Origin: Cryomorphaceae bacterium 1068
GTDB lineage: Bacteria > Bacteroidota > Bacteroidia > Flavobacteriales_D > Cryomorphaceae
Reading direction: 5' to 3'
Length of the DNA: 64,000 nucleotides
Assembly: GCA_027214385.1 (NCBI GenBank)
Contig: JAPVXR010000002.1
Span: 434,001 to 498,000, forward strand
Shown here: positions 26,101-34,541 of the stretch, in pieces
Layout of the letters: every line of letters starts with the position of its first letter
Position numbering within the stretch: position 1 is the stretch's first letter
Position numbers and translations under genes: made by a program
Notes under the pieces: model-generated
What the model was told of the DNA's origin: nothing
The model's database searches: none
What the model saw: the letters and a program-made list of their open reading frames with translations, nothing else

Positions 26101-28235
26101 TAGCCACTTCTATGTTTGGTTGTGAGGATACCGCAAGAAGTCAACTTATTTTGCACCCTAAGCCCAATGCTTCGGTGATTCCAAGTGGTGTGGCGGGATG
26201 TTCGCCTTATCCGGTCAATTTTCAAAACAATAGCTCCATAGCGACCAATTATCAATGGAATTATGGAGACGGAAATATTTCTGATACGTTGGATTTAGTA
26301 CACCAGCATGTCTTCGTTTCGACTTCCAATGCCCCTCAAGATTTCCAAGTGTCTATGATTGCTTCAACCGATTTTGGCTGTGCTGATACATCGCTTATCG
26401 AGATTACCGTATATCCCGAAGTAATTGCTCAGTTTGCGCCTGAAACGGAGGGTTGTTCTCCATTGGCTGTGAGTTTTATCAATACCTCTTTTGGAGGAGC
26501 CACCTACAACTGGTCCTTTGGAGATGGAAATGAGGCGTTCATCACAAATCCTTCAAACACATTTGTGAATATGATGGATACCGTTCGCGATTTCACCGTG
26601 ACCTTGGTAGCTCAGTCGGGATTTGGATGTACCGATACGACTAGTGGTAATATCAAAGTATTCCCTCTACCAAATGTTAGTATCGCGCTTAACGGTGTTG
26701 AAGGTTGTTTCCCGGCAGATTTTGAATTTGCTAATTATACTGAAGGAGCTACAGAGTACTTCTGGAATTATGGAGATGGAAATGATTCTCAAAACTCTGA
26801 CTCCATACATACTCATACTTATGTCAATTCTGGAACCGAACTTGAAACAAATACGGTTACCCTTACCGCTACAACTGAATATGGATGTCAGGACCAGCAG
26901 TCAATTGAGGTAGAAGTGATTCCTGAAATAATTGCTGATGTGGTTTTCCCGGAAGGAGGGTGCTCGCCTTATACTGCCGAATTTGAAAACAATACGGTTG
27001 GAGCATTTACCTACTTGTGGGAATTTGGAGATGGCAACTTCTCGCAAGCAGAAGAGCCGACCTATGTCTATGAGAACTTTAATTCGCAAGACTCAACTTA
27101 CACAGTATTATTTATTGCGCAGTCCCTTTATGGATGTGCCGATACACTGGAGTATAATCTTCCTGTTTTGGGATTACCTGAAGCGCAGTTTATCGCAACT
27201 CCTGCTGTTCAGCAATTTCCTGAGGCTACCATTGATGTCGTAAACCTCAGTAATGCAAACAACGGTGCGAATTATGGATGGAATTGGGGTGATGGAACCT
27301 CAGAATCATCAACAGATCCTGATGCACCACAAGGCCATACTTTTGAGACTTGGGGTGAGTACTTAATCACACTGAGTGTAGGAAATAGTATTTGTAACGA
27401 TACCTCTACGCAGATGGTGATTATCGATCCTCCATTGCCCATAGCATCGTTTGAAGGTGAAGGTATTGGTTGTGAACCGTTGGTAGTTGAGTTTACCAGC
27501 ACGTCAACTTATGGAGTATCTTATCTCTGGGATTTTGGCGATGGTACCATCAGTGAAGAGGAGAATCCTGTGCACGTATATTACGAGTCTGGAACCTTCA
27601 ACGTGGCTCTCACGGTGACAGGCCCTGGAGGCGATCAGGATACGGAAATCAAACCCGCTTTGGTGACAGTTCATCCCAGGGCAGAAGCCTTCTTTACTGT
27701 CAACCCACCCGTTATCACTATTCCTGATCAGGTTTATTTCTTGAACCTGTCAACGGATGCTACCAGCTATTTCTGGGATTTTGGTGACGGAAACACCTCT
27801 ACGGAATTTTCGCCCTATAATTTTTATGAAACCACAGGATGGCACCCCGTAACACTGATTGCTGATAATGAATTTGGTTGTCGAGATACATTCAGGGTCG
27901 ATCAAGCGGTGAAAGGAAATGTCGATACGCGTATTGTTTTTCCTAATGCTTTTACTCCCAATACCTCAGGGCCGAATGGTGGCTATTGGACCATCGACGA
28001 TATGTTTAATAATGACATCTTCTTTCCTCAATATAAGGGTGTTGAAGAGTTTGAGATGCAGATTTTCAACAAATGGGGAGAACTCCTATTTGTTTCAGAA
28101 GAAGTCCGAAGAGGATGGGATGGATACTACCGTGGAGAAATTTGTCAGCAAGACGTATACGTCTGGAGAGTTAAAGTCAAATTCGCCGACGGAGGAGAAC
28201 TTATTGATTCAGGTGACGTAACACTTTTAAGATGA
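23184..28235 (+). CDS. Giant PKD-repeat T9SS type B surface protein
   Basis: A 1683-residue exported protein. A signal peptide (IAKKVVLVILPLLLFAGAELKAQ) is followed by tandem PKD-type modules of about 80-95 residues; I count about 18 cores of the WxFGDG type, some degenerate (for example WIFGGGGG, WDLGNG, YWNFGDYW). Each module usually has a C-x-P-L/Y cysteine before the core and one after, suggesting a disulfide per module. The end is a gliding motility-associated type B sorting domain (FPNAFTPNTSG, MQIFNKWGELLF, GWDGYYRG, final VTLLR). It heads a three-gene ATGA-coupled operon with a PD40 protein and PorP/SprF, the usual pairing for type B clients. Likely a long surface filament or adhesin. 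Confidence 0.92.
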   Translation: MRDMRIAKKVVLVILPLLLFAGAELKAQCELFDFFGNPTDTPYWYSCNGNNFSLNLQSPNNIGAWQVNWGDGSPIQTGGSLVPPDFITHTYTATVDTFLLTFTETSTGCTVNGVVVMEEASNASIQVPVGGLTQACAPQTMDFINSSTNTSETTVFTWDFGDGSPIETYDYTNLGQVVSHTYEVGTVDCETVVTLTAENYCNSVQGGPSTATFNPIRIWDIDDAGITPSATVLCWPDNEFTFNNTTERNCLFQGNIYQRYEYWNFGDYWGLGYDSIIDWTPWPPTFPQTIEYPAIGTYDVLLLDSNLCGVDAVTIQVEIVAPPTAAISANPTTICQGETVTFTNNSSANATGFQWNFDDGTPPVISGAPTVDHVFNSTGTFDVQLIAAVGAPGSGCADTAFVEITVLPAPVAQINFDNDEACDNLQVNFSDGSTGTINDWDWSFGNGNTFLGQSPPVQEYNSPGSYNVVLTVTSPNGCANSDTHIVEVYESPVSNFLVQNVCIGSEGSFVDLSTSQAGDPIVSWDWDFGDGNDSQDQNPTHSYSGTGTFTVELTVSTATCSNSTTQVVNVEPAPNASFTHVVTEGCAPLEVDFINTTVGGDSYSWIFGGGGGSGDESPTHTFNNFGDEDSLYTVTLIAQNAFGCRDTATSTVEVNANAVAQFQAFYIPGCDPDPANFINTSINADFVAWDFGDGTTTVVENPSHQFVNNTASIQQFEVQLIAYTPNGCDDTTSTVISVFPQPDFDFTLPVDTGCNPFSVQFPVITGAISNQWTFGDGTISTSPNPEHTYGNSTLAPVTYDVELVATSAFGCNDTSSATVTVNPDPVAQFSVDRTSGCGPLTISITNQSILADSLIWSYGDGVTSDTSAFIHEYTFENTTDQTITYTIELIAYTENGCSDSFIRNIEVHPLVDAAFSHPIEECSPLSFVFENESVNASFYQWDLGNGTVSVADEPLGGYQTIGIEPDTFDIQLVATSMFGCEDTARSQLILHPKPNASVIPSGVAGCSPYPVNFQNNSSIATNYQWNYGDGNISDTLDLVHQHVFVSTSNAPQDFQVSMIASTDFGCADTSLIEITVYPEVIAQFAPETEGCSPLAVSFINTSFGGATYNWSFGDGNEAFITNPSNTFVNMMDTVRDFTVTLVAQSGFGCTDTTSGNIKVFPLPNVSIALNGVEGCFPADFEFANYTEGATEYFWNYGDGNDSQNSDSIHTHTYVNSGTELETNTVTLTATTEYGCQDQQSIEVEVIPEIIADVVFPEGGCSPYTAEFENNTVGAFTYLWEFGDGNFSQAEEPTYVYENFNSQDSTYTVLFIAQSLYGCADTLEYNLPVLGLPEAQFIATPAVQQFPEATIDVVNLSNANNGANYGWNWGDGTSESSTDPDAPQGHTFETWGEYLITLSVGNSICNDTSTQMVIIDPPLPIASFEGEGIGCEPLVVEFTSTSTYGVSYLWDFGDGTISEEENPVHVYYESGTFNVALTVTGPGGDQDTEIKPALVTVHPRAEAFFTVNPPVITIPDQVYFLNLSTDATSYFWDFGDGNTSTEFSPYNFYETTGWHPVTLIADNEFGCRDTFRVDQAVKGNVDTRIVFPNAFTPNTSGPNGGYWTIDDMFNNDIFFPQYKGVEEFEMQIFNKWGELLFVSEEVRRGWDGYYRGEICQQDVYVWRVKVKFADGGELIDSGDVTLLR

Positions 28236-29797
28236 GAAAACTTTACTTATTTCTTTTAGTCATTCTATTTATCCTTTCTGCGGGTATCGAAGCCGTTGCG
28301 CAGAAGAATTTGGGTAGATACCACAAGAATTTGCTTTACGAAGCGGATATCTACTATACTCAAGGAGACTACTACTATGCCTCTGAATTGTATACAGAGA
28401 TCGTAAAAGTCGATCCTCAGAACCCTGAGGTCCTCGGGAGACTTGGTATATGCTATTTCCATTTACCACCTTATAAGGATGAGTCAAAAAGGTTTCTTGA
28501 GCTCGCTGTAAAACATGACGACACAGAGGCCAAGTACTATTTGGCAAAAGATCGAATCGCAGAATACAAGTTTTTCGACGCTTTGAACTTGATTTATGAT
28601 TACGAAAATGACGCTGATCGAATGAAGTCAGCGGCAGAAATTGAACACCTTAAGAGCTCAGCTCAACGAGCAATCGTCATGGTTCAATCTCCACTTTCGG
28701 TTACAGTAAAGAACTTGGGGAAAACGGTAAATTCGGAGCACCATGATTATGCCCCTGTTTGGGACTTTGCAAAGAATACGTTGTATTTCACGTCTAGAAG
28801 AAAACTAAATGCGACGAGTGAGAAAGACATATCAGAGCAGTTTGATGAGAACATATTTATCCTTGATTTGGAGTCTGCTGCCAAGTTGGTTAAAGCTGCT
28901 CCGGCACCGCTCAATACTGATCGTAATGATGCCGCCGTTGCCGCTACACCTAACGGTGAAGAATTGATCATATACCGTACGAGTAAAGATGGCTACTCAG
29001 GAGATTTGTACGTCAGTAAAATGAACCACTACGAGTGGTCGGAACCGGAAAAATTGGATCAGGCCATCAACAGCAAATACCAAGAAGCAAGTGCATCATA
29101 CGACGGCTCTAATGTGCAAGTCCTTTATTTCTCTAGTGATAGAGACGGAGGTTTCGGAGGGAAAGACATCTACGTAATAAAAAGATTACCGAACGGAAAG
29201 TGGGGTAAGCCTGAAAACTTGGGTGAAGAAATCAATACACCGCATAATGAAGATGCTCCTTTTGTAGATGTCAACGGTGATTTATACTTCGCTTCACAAG
29301 GACACTCTACCATGGGTGGGTACGACATTTTTGTTTCAAAGAATATAGCGGATGGACGTGGTACGCCTCAGAATATGGGTTATCCCATCAATACTCCAGG
29401 TGATGATATCTTCTTTACCATTAACGAAACGGGTGACAAAGCGTATTTCTCTTCAGAAAGAGTGGGAGGCTATGGTTTACAAGATCTCTATGAAATAGAT
29501 TTTGACGAAGACCATACGATTATTCTGAAAGGACAGCTTTCTGCTGAAGCAGAGAGTATTCCGTCAAATGCGCTAATCACTTTATTGAATGAAGAGAATG
29601 GTAATGTAGAAGGATTGTTTCAAACCCGAAGTGGCTCGAGCGAATTCGTTTTGGCTTTGAATACGAATAAAAAATACACCATGCTGGTTGAAGCTTCTGG
29701 CTACGATTCGGTGGAGAAATCTATCTATTACGGTGGTGAACTGGATGGGGTAAAGGAAGTAGAAGAGATTGTAACTCTTTCGAAAAACCCGAAATGA
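28232..29797 (+). CDS. TPR/PD40 beta-propeller T9SS-associated protein
   Basis: A 521-residue exported protein. The signal peptide ends near VAQ at about residue 24. Then come TPR-like helices (DIYYTQGDYYYASELYTEIV, PEVLGRLGICYF), a PD40 beta-propeller at about 170-420 with repeated TLYFTSRR, VLYFSSDRDGGFGGKDIY, DLYFASQGHSTMGGYDIF and AYFSSERVGGYGLQDLY, and a carboxypeptidase-regulatory-like beta domain at the end. Known: such proteins (PorE/SprE-like surroundings) often end in an OmpA peptidoglycan-binding domain; here it is missing. The gene lies between the giant PKD protein and PorP/SprF with ATGA overlaps on both sides, so it probably works with them at the outer membrane. Confidence 0.85.
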   Translation: MRKLYLFLLVILFILSAGIEAVAQKNLGRYHKNLLYEADIYYTQGDYYYASELYTEIVKVDPQNPEVLGRLGICYFHLPPYKDESKRFLELAVKHDDTEAKYYLAKDRIAEYKFFDALNLIYDYENDADRMKSAAEIEHLKSSAQRAIVMVQSPLSVTVKNLGKTVNSEHHDYAPVWDFAKNTLYFTSRRKLNATSEKDISEQFDENIFILDLESAAKLVKAAPAPLNTDRNDAAVAATPNGEELIIYRTSKDGYSGDLYVSKMNHYEWSEPEKLDQAINSKYQEASASYDGSNVQVLYFSSDRDGGFGGKDIYVIKRLPNGKWGKPENLGEEINTPHNEDAPFVDVNGDLYFASQGHSTMGGYDIFVSKNIADGRGTPQNMGYPINTPGDDIFFTINETGDKAYFSSERVGGYGLQDLYEIDFDEDHTIILKGQLSAEAESIPSNALITLLNEENGNVEGLFQTRSGSSEFVLALNTNKKYTMLVEASGYDSVEKSIYYGGELDGVKEVEEIVTLSKNPK

Positions 29798-30813
29798 GAC
29801 GCCTCATACACATATCGCTAATTGGGATGTTCATGTCTCTTGCCCTAGTGGTTAGGGCTCAGGATCAGCAGTACACGCAGTTTTATGCTGCGCCTATGTT
29901 GTTGAATCCCGCGTTTGCAGGAACTTCTATTCAGAGTAGGGTAGCCATGAATTATCGAAATCAGTGGCCTACACTGCCTCAAGCGTTTGTGTCCTACAAT
30001 TTTTCGTTTGACCACTTTTTCGCTGACATTAAAAGCGGTGTCGGGATTAACGTTTCTCACGATAAGGCGGGCACAGGTGCTTTGACCTATACCAACGTAT
30101 CTCTGCAGTATGCGTACGAGTTTAACGTGACAAGAAAGATCAGCCTTCGTCCGGCGATTACCGTTGGGTATGGAAGTAATTATTTGGATATTAATAAGCT
30201 GACCTTCGGAGATCAATTGGCTAGACAAGACGATGGTTTAACCACTCTTGATCCTGACCGTGCTCGATTTAGTCAAGAGCCAGTGGCTTACCCGGATTTC
30301 GGAGCAGGATTTTTGGTTTATGCTGAGAAGTTTTGGATAGGAGCTTCAGTCTATCACATTAATGAGCCCGTTCATTCCCTTGTGGGGAGAGAGAGCGTAT
30401 TGCCGCGACGAGTTTCTGCTCACGGGGGAATCAGATTGAAACTTTCTGAGATTGGCGCATTTTCAAAGCGGCAGTTTATCGTTCCGGCTTTCAACTACCA
30501 GCTTCAAGGGTTGTTTGACCAATTGGATTTGGGTTTCTATTATGAGTACGATCCTGTGGTGATAGGTCTCTGGTACCGAGGGCTGCCCGGACTCAAGAAG
30601 AATGCCAATAACACTATAAATCAAGATGCTTTGGCTGTCTTGATCGGTTATGAGATAAATAATATGCAAATCGGATATAGCTACGATCTCACCATATCAT
30701 CTCTTTCACCCAATAGTGGAGGCGCTCACGAGATTTCAGTAATCCTTGAATTTGCGAGCAAAAAAAGCAAGAAAAAGAATAAACGAAGAGTTATGCCTTG
30801 TGCTAAATTCTAA
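29794..30813 (+). CDS. PorP/SprF-family T9SS outer-membrane protein
   Basis: A 339-residue outer-membrane beta-barrel. The signal peptide ends at VVRAQ, followed by the family hallmark DQQYTQFYAAPMLLNPAFAG. Then come alternating beta strands with aromatic girdles (YEFNVTRKISLRPAITVGYG, DFGAGFLVYAEKFWIGASVYHINEP, IGLWYRGLPG). The final SKKSKKKNKRRV tail is strongly basic. Known: PorP/SprF proteins help secretion and attachment of specific T9SS type B clients encoded next to them, so the client here is probably the giant PKD protein. Confidence 0.93.
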   Translation: MRRLIHISLIGMFMSLALVVRAQDQQYTQFYAAPMLLNPAFAGTSIQSRVAMNYRNQWPTLPQAFVSYNFSFDHFFADIKSGVGINVSHDKAGTGALTYTNVSLQYAYEFNVTRKISLRPAITVGYGSNYLDINKLTFGDQLARQDDGLTTLDPDRARFSQEPVAYPDFGAGFLVYAEKFWIGASVYHINEPVHSLVGRESVLPRRVSAHGGIRLKLSEIGAFSKRQFIVPAFNYQLQGLFDQLDLGFYYEYDPVVIGLWYRGLPGLKKNANNTINQDALAVLIGYEINNMQIGYSYDLTISSLSPNSGGAHEISVILEFASKKSKKKNKRRVMPCAKF

Positions 30814-30892
30814 AGGGATTTAGATCATTCTTCTATGAATTAGAGCCATACATCGTTATAATCTTTATCTTGGTCGAGCCAAAATCTTTTTC

Positions 30893-31468
30893 ATGAACCT
30901 CACTAGAGATGCTTTGGAACATTTTTACTCCGAGGCTGAATGTTTTTATAAAGACCTGAGCGCAGACAATAAAACTGAGGTAATCGTGCATTATGCAGGA
31001 GACCTGAACTTTGGTTTTGCCAGCGCCCTGACTTCCCGAATGGAGAAGCTTCTTGATGAAAAGGTTGAGAATAAAACGGCTAGAAAGAGGTTTTTCACCG
31101 TATTTATTGAGGCTATTCAGAATATTCGTCTCCATAGTGAGATGGATGAAAGCGATCATGTCCACACAGTGGTTACAGTATATCGAAAAGCGAATAAGCT
31201 CTGTGGTCAATTTTCAAATATCATTGATCAACGGAAAGTCGCTGATTTGAAGGCTCGCTTCGATTCTATAAATGAGATGGATCCCGTTTCGCTCAAGGAA
31301 AAGTACATGGAAGTCATGATGAACGGAGCTAGAAGTAGCAAAGGGGGCGCAGGCCTGGGGATTATTACCATGGTTATGAGATCGAAAAATGCCAGTCCTT
31401 ATCATTTATCTCCTCTCGATGAGCAACACAAAATATTCTCTCATACCGTTTGCGTAGATTTGGCTTAA
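30893..31468 (+). CDS. SiaB-family protein kinase (histidine-kinase-like ATPase)
   Basis: A 191-residue soluble protein resembling the DUF6272/SiaB family. It has a GHKL-type ATP site: FIEAIQNIRLHSE as N-box, and KGGAGLGIITMVMRS as the G-box with lid. Known: SiaB in Pseudomonas is a serine kinase that phosphorylates the STAS-type antagonist SiaC in a partner-switching circuit. No SiaC or SiaA homologue is adjacent, though the STAS-like gene at 4986 is a distant possibility. It is first in a short plus-strand run with two small genes. Confidence 0.82.
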   Translation: MNLTRDALEHFYSEAECFYKDLSADNKTEVIVHYAGDLNFGFASALTSRMEKLLDEKVENKTARKRFFTVFIEAIQNIRLHSEMDESDHVHTVVTVYRKANKLCGQFSNIIDQRKVADLKARFDSINEMDPVSLKEKYMEVMMNGARSSKGGAGLGIITMVMRSKNASPYHLSPLDEQHKIFSHTVCVDLA

Positions 31469-31478
31469 GCCAATATTT

Positions 31479-31793
31479 ATGATTTTTATTTTCGATTGGG
31501 GACACCAAACTTTCAAAGAAATCGGACCACTCTCCAAGACTGATTTCAAAACGACTCTAGAACCCGAAATGGCATGGCTCGTCATCCGCCGCAGCTGGTT
31601 CAGAGCTTTTTTTATACCTACTATTCCTACTGAAACAGACTTTGGTCTTGTAGATGAAGGTGGAAATTTTTTCAAAATTGAAAAGGCCGTATTCGAAAAG
31701 TATATGCCTTTGGCAAAATTAAATGCTGTGATTTCAAATGGTGAGATTTCGGATGAAGAATATGAGAGGCGGAGAAACGAAATGGGCTTTTAG
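31479..31793 (+). CDS. Degenerate zinc-ribbon-type protein with SHOCT-like tail
   Basis: A 104-residue protein. The opening MIFIFDWGHQTFKEIGP and the WFRAFFIPTIPTETDF block are the same skeleton as in small zinc-ribbon proteins that start with a beta strand and carry CxxC pairs, but no cysteine is present at all, so zinc cannot be bound that way. The C-terminal LNAVISNGEISDEEYERRRNEMG resembles a SHOCT segment, a short oligomerisation helix pair. The hydrophobic patch may touch the membrane. Function unknown; 10 nt after the SiaB-like gene and 2 nt before the next gene. Confidence 0.65.
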   Translation: MIFIFDWGHQTFKEIGPLSKTDFKTTLEPEMAWLVIRRSWFRAFFIPTIPTETDFGLVDEGGNFFKIEKAVFEKYMPLAKLNAVISNGEISDEEYERRRNEMGF

Positions 31794-31795
31794 CG

Positions 31796-32491
31796 ATGTG
31801 TACGGTAACCTATCTTCCACAATCAGGGGCTAACATAGTAACGGCTAATCGAGATGAGTCGCCCGTTCGAAACGCTGACGGACTCTCGCCATATTTGAAT
31901 AAAGATCAAAGTGAATTTCTAATAGCTAAGGAGCCCTTGCATGGAGGAACAAATTTGGCGATTGGAAAAGAGTTCACGACAGTTTTACTCAATGGCGCTT
32001 TTTTTCCTCATGAAAGAAAACTGAACTACCGAAAGAGCAGGGGTATCGTTGTGTTGGATAGTCTGGATTTTTCTGCTTTGAACGACTTCAAGCATTGCTC
32101 TTTAGAAGGAGTTGAGCCTTTTACGCTTTTGCGATTTGGGAAGAATATCGAAGAGTTGAGATGGGACGAATCAATGGTGCATTTTCGAACATACGATCCG
32201 ACAAAGCCATTGATTGTTGCCAGCGCAAAGCTCTACAGCAGTGAAGTTTTGAAAAAACGTCAACAGTGGTTTGATGATCTTTTCGCATCGGATCTACCTA
32301 ACAGTAATAAGGTCTGGAGTTTTCACATAAACGGAGGTGATGGTGATCTCGAAAATGACATGGTCATGAATCGCAGAAATTTAGTGCGCACAGTATCCGT
32401 GAGCCAAGTCTGTACTTCAATAATTAAAAAAGAGGTGAGGCACTTCGACATAATTCGAAATAAGACAGAAGAACTTACACTTGAGCTTTGA
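31796..32491 (+). CDS. NRDE-family protein (TANGO2-like)
   Basis: A 231-residue protein starting with MCTVTYLP and carrying the family-naming NRDE motif in TANRDES, the NTN-hydrolase-like arrangement with Cys2 available at the N-terminus. Known: the eukaryotic relative TANGO2 has been linked to heme trafficking and lipid handling; bacterial members have no settled role. It ends with a 17-nt overlap into the convergent methionine aminopeptidase. Confidence 0.85.
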   Translation: MCTVTYLPQSGANIVTANRDESPVRNADGLSPYLNKDQSEFLIAKEPLHGGTNLAIGKEFTTVLLNGAFFPHERKLNYRKSRGIVVLDSLDFSALNDFKHCSLEGVEPFTLLRFGKNIEELRWDESMVHFRTYDPTKPLIVASAKLYSSEVLKKRQQWFDDLFASDLPNSNKVWSFHINGGDGDLENDMVMNRRNLVRTVSVSQVCTSIIKKEVRHFDIIRNKTEELTLEL

Positions 32492-33299
32492 CAGTGTCCA
32501 AGTTCATTCTCATTGCATTCAAGCCACGCTTTTCGAGTGCTTCCTCCACATAATCGAATGTGGATAAAATATCAGGAGTGCCATTTACCACTGCGATGTC
32601 ATGCTCAAAATGAGCTGAATACATCTTGTCTGCAGAAACTATGGTCCAATCGTCATCCAGCATCATCACATCTTTTGTTCCAAGATTGATCATCGGCTCT
32701 ACCGCTAAGACCATTCCGTCAATAATTCGTTTTCCTCGGCCGCGTCTGCCGTAATTGGGCACCTGAGGGTCTTCATGCATTGTTCTACCCAAGCCGTGTC
32801 CAACCAACTCTCTAACCACGCCATAGCCATTTTGCTCAGCATGATTTTGAATGGCAAACCCGATATCTCCGATTCGCATACCTGTTCGCATCTGATCTAT
32901 TCCGAGGTAGAGTGACTCTTTGGTCACCCTCAATAGTTGCTCTATTTCCTTACCCACTTTGCCTATGGCAAATGTATATGCATGATCTCCATAAAAATTA
33001 TTTTTGATGGCGCCGCAATCTATTGACACTATATCACCTTCTTCAAATGCACGCTCATTTGGTATGCCGTGTACGACAGCTTCATTCACTGATATACAAA
33101 GAGTATTAGGAAAGCCTCCAAATCCTAGGAATCCGGGAACTGCTCCTTGATCATTGATGTATTCGTGAGCAATCTTATCCAATTCGAGTGGAGTAACACC
33201 GGGGCCTATCTTTTCAGCCATAAGACCCAATGTGCGCGATACGATTTGAGCACTCGCTCGCATCAATTCAATTTCTTCAGTATTCTTTAAGTGAACCAT
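32475..33299 (-). CDS. map: Type I methionine aminopeptidase
   Basis: Removes the initiator methionine from new proteins. All five metal ligands are visible: D94 (SIDCGA), D105 (YGDHAY), H168 (VGHGLG), E201 (AVEPMI) and E232 (HFEHD), as well as H77 (VVHGIP) and H175. Length 274 aa is slightly above the usual 250-265. In Bacteroidota map often lies among ribosomal protein genes; here it is instead 13 nt overlapped with a HAD phosphatase gene, so this may be a separate copy. Confidence 0.95.
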   Translation of the reverse strand: MVHLKNTEEIELMRASAQIVSRTLGLMAEKIGPGVTPLELDKIAHEYINDQGAVPGFLGFGGFPNTLCISVNEAVVHGIPNERAFEEGDIVSIDCGAIKNNFYGDHAYTFAIGKVGKEIEQLLRVTKESLYLGIDQMRTGMRIGDIGFAIQNHAEQNGYGVVRELVGHGLGRTMHEDPQVPNYGRRGRGKRIIDGMVLAVEPMINLGTKDVMMLDDDWTIVSADKMYSAHFEHDIAVVNGTPDILSTFDYVEEALEKRGLNAMRMNLDTVKAQV

Positions 33300-33748
33300 G
33301 ACCTGAATAAGGATTTAATTCCGCCTTTTTTTGATTTAAAATTGTGGTGAGCTTCAGCATTTTTTAGTTGATGATTGAACTCGCCGTCATTGGGATGCAG
33401 TATTTGGTAGACATCTCCCCAACCGGGGAAACCTCCCACATTTCGGTCATCGATGAAGATATCTGCATTGATCTTTCGGCTGATTCCTTGTTCTAAGACT
33501 TCTTCGGGATAACTTTTATTTACCGCATAAAAAGTGATTCCTTGACTTGAGCAATATTTTACAGCATCGTCCAAGTATTTTCCACCTCTAAACGTCCAGA
33601 GGATCAAACGGTGTCCTTTTTTTTGCAATGCCCTCAGCGTATCAAATGCAAATAACATTTCATCTCCTATTTCGGGATACTTATGCTCAACGATAGTGCC
33701 GTCGAAATCCACTGCAATTGTTAACGAGTCTTCTGAAATCATTCCCAT
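33287..33748 (-). CDS. HAD-family hydrolase (BT0820-like)
   Basis: A 153-residue HAD-type protein. Motif I is VDFDGTIV (D14 nucleophile, D16 acid/base), motif II-like LILWTFR, and a FIDDRNVGG acidic motif IV. The pattern equals a small Bacteroidota phosphatase family with a solved structural member, BT_0820. The substrate is not known. The 5' part lies 13 nt over the start of map, so both are probably one transcript. A TAATTTCG box lies 7 nt before the ATG on the minus strand. Confidence 0.83.
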   Translation of the reverse strand: MGMISEDSLTIAVDFDGTIVEHKYPEIGDEMLFAFDTLRALQKKGHRLILWTFRGGKYLDDAVKYCSSQGITFYAVNKSYPEEVLEQGISRKINADIFIDDRNVGGFPGWGDVYQILHPNDGEFNHQLKNAEAHHNFKSKKGGIKSLFRSWFT

Positions 33749-33869
33749 TGAGCCGCGAAATTACGGAATTTATAAAGGGTAGTTGTCCTCTAAATTCAAA
33801 CCTCGATAAACAAAAACCGCATTTTGTAGCTTTATTTAACCCTACGATAAAGTATAAGCAGTAGCGAAT

Positions 33870-34541
33870 ATGATGAAGAAAGAGCCGATACGAGTCGTTT
33901 TAGAATCACTGACTCACCCGGTCTATAAACTTTACTCGAGTTCCAAACGATCTTGGGAGTATCATGGAATGGATCTTGTGGTACTTCCGGGGATATTTCA
34001 TCCGGGTTGGTTTGTGACATCGGTTATGCTTTTAGAGCAACTGGAGGGGTTGGACTTATCGGGTAAGCGAATCTTAGAAATGGGTTGTGGAGCAGGCGTT
34101 TTGGCCTGCAGGGCAGTGCAATTGGGTGCTCAAGGTTTTGCTAGTGATATTACGTCGCTAGCTTGCGAAAATGCTGCGCAAAACACATTCAGAAATGAGC
34201 TCGATGTGGAGGTGATCCAAAGCGATATATTCGATCAGATGAGCGAGAACCAGCAATTCGATTATATCTTCGTAAACCCACCTTTCAAGCCCGATTACCC
34301 TGAAAGCCAAGATGATTTTGCCTTTTGTTGTGGCGAAGGATATGAATATTACATCGCTCTTTTCGGTAGCTTAAAAAAGCACCTCACTCCAAACGGTACT
34401 TTAGTCATGGCTCTAGCCAAGAGTTGTGAGATTGATCGTATTTTGGAAATTGCGGATTTTGAAAAAATCAGTTACGAACGAATTCTCACCAAACGAAAAT
34501 GGTCGGAGACGAATTATCTCTACAGCTTTAGTTGCCGATAA
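33870..34541 (+). CDS. Class I SAM-dependent methyltransferase (HemK/small-MT type)
   Basis: A 223-residue Rossmann methyltransferase. Motif I is LEMGCGAGVLA (72-76 core) and the NPPF motif is at 136-139, which is typical of enzymes that methylate planar nitrogens (HemK, TrmN6, RsmC groups). The N-terminus with FHPGWFVTSVMLLEQL is like stand-alone methyltransferases of the methyltransf_small type. The acceptor (protein glutamine, RNA base, or other) is not decided by the sequence. Two consecutive ATGs open the frame; the 3' end overlaps the convergent OmpA gene by 14 nt. Confidence 0.8.
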   Translation: MMKKEPIRVVLESLTHPVYKLYSSSKRSWEYHGMDLVVLPGIFHPGWFVTSVMLLEQLEGLDLSGKRILEMGCGAGVLACRAVQLGAQGFASDITSLACENAAQNTFRNELDVEVIQSDIFDQMSENQQFDYIFVNPPFKPDYPESQDDFAFCCGEGYEYYIALFGSLKKHLTPNGTLVMALAKSCEIDRILEIADFEKISYERILTKRKWSETNYLYSFSCR

